A stretch of DNA of 64,000 nucleotides from JAXMDC01 sp046349035 (lineage in GTDB: Bacteria; Pseudomonadota; Alphaproteobacteria; Rhizobiales; Kaistiaceae). The notes below the pieces were generated by a model, which made no database searches, was not told the origin of the DNA, and saw nothing but the letters and a program-made list of their open reading frames with translations. Below, in pieces: positions 60,865 to 64,000 of the stretch. A program made the position numbers and the translations under genes. The DNA is taken from the NCBI GenBank assembly GCA_046349035.1, contig JAXMDC010000003.1:434001-498000 (forward strand). Direction: 5' to 3'. Numbering within the stretch: position 1 is the first letter of the stretch; every line of letters starts with the position of its first letter.

Positions 60865-61818
60865 ATGTTCGAACCCAAAACCCGGCGTCAGAAAATCGAT
60901 TGGCTTGTGAGGGAGCGATATGGCGTGGCCACGCTGCCCTCCTTGACCCGGTTGAGCCCATCAACGGATACGAATGTGGAGGCGCGCAACCAGTATTTGG
61001 TGGAACTCTCCGCGATGGACGAGGTCGCGCTCGAGGGCCATTTCCGGCCGATCTACCTTGCCGAACTCGCCAAATGGCGGGCGGAGGCGGAGGAGCGGGA
61101 ACGCAACGAGTCGTACAATCTTCCCTCGGCACGGGCGAACTTCGAGCATTGGGCCAGGGCGGCATTTTGGACCCTCGAAGAGGCCGTTGCCTTGTGCCTT
61201 GGCCGCGCGCCGGAGAAACTGTCCGAGCACATCCTTGGCCAGAAGGAGAGCTATTCCCCGTTCGCAGCCAAGTACATGGGTCTGCTCCGCTTGGCGCAGC
61301 GGGCGACCTGGGACGGCTCGACGGACAAACACCGCAACCAACCCCTCCAGTTTCTAGCCTGGGCGCGGCGGCTACAGATCGAAATGGACCCGGAACTGCT
61401 TGCCGCGCTCGGCCGGCTCGGTCTTGATGTTCCCGATTGGAAGGCCCGATATGACGCGCTTCGCGCCACGGCGGAATCGGAGCGGAAGCGCCTGCTCAGC
61501 GACCTGGAGCAGGAAAGAAAGAACAGTACCGCTTTGGCCGCGACGGTTTCCGATCTGGGGGCTGGCAAACCTGCCCCGACGGCTGGCGATCCCCCGGCTT
61601 CGGAAAAGCCGCTCGGTGCACGCGAGCGTGAGAGCCTGCTGAAGCTGGCCATCGGCATGGCCGTGATCGGATACAGCTACGACCCTCACGCGAGCCGCAG
61701 CAACATCACTTCAGAGATCGCCGGCGACCTTGAGCAAGCTGGCGTCCCCCTCGATGTCGATACCGTGCGCAAGTGGCTCCGGGAGGGCGCCGACCTCTTG
61801 CCGCCCAAAACCGACTAG
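60865..61818 (+). CDS. conserved mobile-element protein of unknown function
   Basis: The 317-residue protein starts MFEPKTRRQKIDWLVRERYG. It has a central region FEHWARAAFWTLEEAVALCL and GRAPEKLSEHILG, then a charged coiled-coil (RYDALRATAESERKRLLSDL EQERKN). A compact C-terminal region follows, LAIGMAVIGYSYDPHASRSN with ITSEIAGDLEQAGVPLDVDT and VRKWLREGADLL, which looks like a small helical, possibly DNA-binding, domain. I recall similar proteins next to DUF4102 integrases in alphaproteobacteria, but no function is assigned. It lies 61 bases after the integrase gene. Confidence 0.7.
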   Translation: MFEPKTRRQKIDWLVRERYGVATLPSLTRLSPSTDTNVEARNQYLVELSAMDEVALEGHFRPIYLAELAKWRAEAEERERNESYNLPSARANFEHWARAAFWTLEEAVALCLGRAPEKLSEHILGQKESYSPFAAKYMGLLRLAQRATWDGSTDKHRNQPLQFLAWARRLQIEMDPELLAALGRLGLDVPDWKARYDALRATAESERKRLLSDLEQERKNSTALAATVSDLGAGKPAPTAGDPPASEKPLGARERESLLKLAIGMAVIGYSYDPHASRSNITSEIAGDLEQAGVPLDVDTVRKWLREGADLLPPKTD

Positions 61819-61885
61819 GCAATCCCAAACCCAATTCGGCTAGCTCGAAACCGAATTCGGCCACACCCACTCTGACACAGCATAG

Positions 61886-61918
61886 GACCGCTCCAACCTG
61901 AATAGGATGGAGTCGGTC
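61886..61918 (+). promoter_or_regulatory. inverted repeat overlapping the alpA ribosome site
   Basis: GACCGCTCCA at 61886-61895 is complementary to TGGAG-T-CGGTC at 61908-61918, with one unpaired T and a 12-base spacer. The right arm covers the GGATGGAG ribosome-binding site of the AlpA-like gene, whose ATG is at 61920. It could be an operator for autoregulation or an RNA hairpin that masks translation. Confidence 0.5.
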
Positions 61919-61919
61919 A

Positions 61920-62141
61920 ATGGCAGACCAGCGCCCGGATCAGCAGCTCGAAGGTTTTCTGCGGCTCAAGAACATCCTCGCTCCGCAAGGACCGATCCCA
62001 GTTAGCCGCTCGACATGGTGGGCCGGCGTCAAGACGGGGCGATTTCCGAAACCGGTTCGGATCGGGCCGGGTATCACGGCTTGGCGGACCCCCGACATTC
62101 GGAAGCTGATCGACAGCCTGGCTGCGGGCGATGAAGCGTAA
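61920..62141 (+). CDS. AlpA-like excisionase/regulator
   Basis: The 73-residue protein contains FLRLKNILAPQGPIPVSRST WWAGVKTGRFPKPVRIGPG and then ITAWRTPDIRKLIDSL, the MerR-like winged helix of AlpA/excisionase proteins. The helix-turn-helix spans residues 13-35, and W-x-x-x-D-I the wing end. Such proteins activate or direct excision by an integrase. The gene is the first of an overlapping trio: its last 11 bases overlap the HTH/zinc-ribbon gene. An inverted repeat covers its ribosome site. Confidence 0.88.
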   Translation: MADQRPDQQLEGFLRLKNILAPQGPIPVSRSTWWAGVKTGRFPKPVRIGPGITAWRTPDIRKLIDSLAAGDEA

Positions 62142-62616
62142 CCGCCGCCCAGACTGGCGCCGGATAAAGTCGCTGCGCAACTTCACCTACGAGGAAGCGG
62201 CCCGGACGTTGGGTGTCCATCGCCAGACCGTCCGCCATTGGGTCTCCGATCAGGGGCTGCCGGCGATCACCGATCAGAGGCCCATTCTAATCGTCGGAAG
62301 CGACCTGATCGCCTTTCTCAAAAAGCGGCGCGTCGCCGGCAAGCGCAGGTGCGGGGCGGGCGAGATGTACTGCCTGAAATGCCGCCAGCCGCGGAGGCCT
62401 GTCGAAGGATTGATCGAATACGTTCCCGCTACCGCCTCCCGCGGCACGCTTTCCGCGATCTGCCCGGCCTGCACGACACTGATGTGGCGCTTTGTGTCAG
62501 CCAGCCGCCTGCGCGAGGTGGAACGGCAATTCGGCGTTTCGCTGCGGCCCCCTCACGAGCGCCTAGATGATACCGCCCGCCCCAGTCTGAGTTGTCACTT
62601 GGTGGACGAGGATTAG
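62131..62616 (+). CDS. HTH and zinc-ribbon protein paired with a tyrosine recombinase
   Basis: The 161-residue protein has an N-terminal helix-turn-helix (FTYEEAARTLGVHRQTVRHW VSDQGLPAI, residues 18-46). A central four-Cys zinc ribbon follows, MYCLKCRQPRRPVEGLIEYV with ICPACTTLMWRFVSA. A short conserved-looking C-terminal tail (RPSLSCHLVDED) closes it. I recall small proteins of this design just before tyrosine recombinases in alphaproteobacterial genomes. It overlaps the alpA-like gene by 11 bases and ends 2 bases before the recombinase ATG, so the three are one operon. It may direct or control the recombinase; that is inference. Confidence 0.78.
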   Translation: MKRNRRPDWRRIKSLRNFTYEEAARTLGVHRQTVRHWVSDQGLPAITDQRPILIVGSDLIAFLKKRRVAGKRRCGAGEMYCLKCRQPRRPVEGLIEYVPATASRGTLSAICPACTTLMWRFVSASRLREVERQFGVSLRPPHERLDDTARPSLSCHLVDED

Positions 62617-62618
62617 CC

Positions 62619-63713
62619 ATGCCCAAACACAACGCCGAAAACGAGCGCATCAAGCGGGCCTACGTCGAGCACCTCCAGTATGGCCGCGGCCGGAGCGAGC
62701 AGACCATCGACGCCGTCATCAAGGCCATCCATCGCTTTGAGGAGTGCACTGGATTTCGGAGCCTGAAGAAGTTCGACATTCAGCAGGCAACGGCGTTTCG
62801 CCGGAAGCTTGATGAAGCAGTCAACGAGCGCGACGGCTCCCCTCTCAGTGAGGCGACCAAATTGGCGACTATGAATGCTGTCCGCGCGTTCTTTCTTTGG
62901 CTTGCCGAGCAGCCGGGCTACCGGCGCCGAATTCGCTATTCCGACGCCGACTATTTCCGACTGTCGGAGAAGGCCGAGCGGATCGCTAAGGCACCACGCG
63001 TGCGGCCGGTGCCCTCTCCTGAGCAAATCGAGGCGACAATCGCAGCCATGCCGGCAACCACTGCGATAGAAAGACGGGATCGGGCCGTTCTGGCCTTCAC
63101 TTGGCTATCGGGGATGCGGGACAGAGCAATAGCCTCGCTCAAGGTCAAGCATGTGGACCTCAGCCAAGGGCGCGTGATCCAGGACCCTCGGGAGGTTCAG
63201 ACGAAGAATAGCAAGGCGATGGTCACCGCGTTCTTCCCGGTCGGGGGCTCTGCCGTCACCGTTGTCAAGGAGTGGCTCGACTACGCCACGAAAGAGCTGC
63301 TCCTTGGCCCTGAGGACCCGCTTTTCCCGGCCACCGCCGTCGTTCTTGGACCAGACGCCCAGTTCTGCGCGGCCGGACTATCGCGAGAGCACTGGTCCAA
63401 CGCCGACCCTATCCGCCTGATCTTCAAACGTGCCTTCGCCGCGGCCGGGCTCCCCTACTTCAACCCGCACAGCTTTCGACACGCGCTGGCGCGCCTCGGC
63501 GACCAGAAGTGCCGCTCGATCGAAGAGCTCAAGGCTTGGAGTCAAAACCTCGGCCACACGCATATGCTGACGACGATCACGAGCTACGGGGCGATCCCGC
63601 AGCACCGGCAGGCCGACATCATGCGTGGGATCGGCGGTCGGACATCGGACCAAAACGGGCTTGGTGACGTGGTCGAGATGTTAAACGCGATCATGAAGCG
63701 TCAGTCGGCTTAA
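62619..63713 (+). CDS. site-specific tyrosine recombinase (XerC/phage integrase type)
   Basis: The 364-residue protein has a core-binding N-terminal domain (LQYGRGRSEQTIDAVIKAIH) and a catalytic domain. FTWLSGMRDRAIASLKVKHV contains Arg I, FNPHSFRHALARLG the H-x-x-R box, and NLGHTHMLTTITSYGAIP the second His and probable nucleophile Tyr. It lacks the DUF4102 domain and is clearly distinct from the integrase at 59574. It is the third gene of the alpA-HTH/zinc-ribbon-recombinase trio. The ATG at 62619 is chosen because the preceding gene stops 2 bases before it. Confidence 0.92.
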   Translation: MPKHNAENERIKRAYVEHLQYGRGRSEQTIDAVIKAIHRFEECTGFRSLKKFDIQQATAFRRKLDEAVNERDGSPLSEATKLATMNAVRAFFLWLAEQPGYRRRIRYSDADYFRLSEKAERIAKAPRVRPVPSPEQIEATIAAMPATTAIERRDRAVLAFTWLSGMRDRAIASLKVKHVDLSQGRVIQDPREVQTKNSKAMVTAFFPVGGSAVTVVKEWLDYATKELLLGPEDPLFPATAVVLGPDAQFCAAGLSREHWSNADPIRLIFKRAFAAAGLPYFNPHSFRHALARLGDQKCRSIEELKAWSQNLGHTHMLTTITSYGAIPQHRQADIMRGIGGRTSDQNGLGDVVEMLNAIMKRQSA

Positions 63714-63773
63714 GCGCCAATCCGAGAAGGTTTCGGCCAGTGGTCGATGGGCAATCAGGCGGGAGGGCTGGGG

Positions 63774-64000
63774 ATGGGTGGAGGTTCAACGCCTGTCTTC
63801 GTTGGAATCGACGTGGCGTGCGGCAAAGGAAAGAGCCTGCCGATCTGCTTCGTTGATGGCGCCCATCCCCTTCGGCTCCTCGCACTTCCCGACACGATCG
63901 CAAAGGCGATCCCCAGAGGACCAGGCAATGGCGAGGTGCTCGCGGCAGCGCCGTTCCGCGACCATGCCAACCGTCTCCGGGATGTTCTGGCGCAGATCGA
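63774..64000 (+). CDS. possible DUF429-like protein, N-terminal part (runs off window)
   Basis: An open frame from the ATG at 63774 (or 63747) continues to the window edge. It reads MGGGSTPVFVGIDVACGKGK and SLPICFVDGAHPLRLLALPD. The V-G-I-D-x-A opening followed by a paired beta-hairpin is typical of RNase H-like fold proteins, including DUF429. GGGAGG lies 9 bases before the 63774 start. Only 75 residues are visible, so the family assignment is tentative. It would be cargo or accessory content of the element. Confidence 0.6.
   Translation, partial: MGGGSTPVFVGIDVACGKGKSLPICFVDGAHPLRLLALPDTIAKAIPRGPGNGEVLAAAPFRDHANRLRDVLAQI

Larger units (their letters stand above)
59403..64000. mobile_element. 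integrative element at tRNA-Leu 3' end (right end not in window)
   Basis: From the end of tRNA-Leu(CAG) the window carries only mobile-element-type genes: a P4-like DUF4102 integrase, a conserved island protein, an AlpA-like regulator, an HTH/zinc-ribbon protein, a second tyrosine recombinase and the start of a possible DUF429-like gene. The integrase directly downstream of a tRNA 3' end is the classic layout of an island using the tRNA as attB. No second copy of the tRNA end (TTCTGGGCACCA) is seen up to 64000, so the right boundary is outside or lost. Confidence 0.8.

Noticed and set aside
59574..63713. A recombinase-in-trio (RIT) element
   Set aside because: RIT elements have three adjacent tyrosine recombinases; here only two are present, separated by unrelated genes.

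Overview
The window is about 64 kb of GC-rich chromosome from an alphaproteobacterium. The gene content points to the Rhodospirillales or a close relative, but the order cannot be fixed from this sequence alone. The evidence is the set of lineage-typical neighbourhoods: Tim44-like/secB/dnaQ; dnaK-dnaJ-...-pyrF-dapB; ahcY-DivL-like kinase-tsaE/amgK-murU-addB-addA-trxA; and sppA-ihfB-lapA-trpF-trpB-trpA-accD-folC. AddAB in place of RecBCD, a TIGR02300 (FYDLN acid) protein and a DivL-like tyrosine pseudokinase agree with this.

Layout. 1-3.5 kb: end of a Tim44-like gene, secB, dnaQ and a membrane histidine kinase. 3.5-6 kb: rpmH-rnpA-yidC behind a promoter and a terminator-like leader hairpin. 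6-13.1 kb (minus strand): dnaK, a small YdeI-like gene, dnaJ, a SAM methyltransferase, an FMN reductase, pyrF, a DUF1330 gene, dapB and gpmA, with a heat-shock-like promoter before dnaK. 13.4-22.8 kb (plus): AlkB-like gene, mutS, an unknown gene, glnD, murJ, trpS. 22.8-36.2 kb (plus): ahcY with an elaborate leader, the DivL-like kinase, a fused tsaE-amgK, murU, addB, addA, trxA. 36.3-43 kb (minus): folC, accD, trpA, trpB, trpF, a LapA-domain gene, ihfB, sppA. 43.2-49.8 kb: TIGR02300 gene, tRNA-Ala(GGC), cytochrome c, secreted pentapeptide protein, secreted unknown, a periplasmic PQQ alcohol dehydrogenase with a lanthanide-type Asp-Tyr-Asp motif, a membrane protein and a TerB-like protein. 49.8-59.1 kb: KefB-like antiporter, small conserved genes, queG, a GST, uppP and an NDUFA9-like protein.

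59.3-64 kb: a probable integrative element inserted at the 3' end of tRNA-Leu(CAG). It carries a P4-type integrase, a conserved island protein, an AlpA-like regulator, an HTH/zinc-ribbon protein, a second tyrosine recombinase and the start of a possible DUF429-like protein. No matching right-hand repeat is visible, so the element probably continues beyond the window or is a remnant.

Most of the window is housekeeping. The parts that merit a second look are the ahcY leader (a perfect operator-like inverted repeat plus a nested hairpin covering the ribosome site), the kinase with Tyr in place of the phospho-accepting His, the TsaE-AmgK fusion, the PQQ dehydrogenase, and the small regulatory and recombinase cassette in the terminal element.
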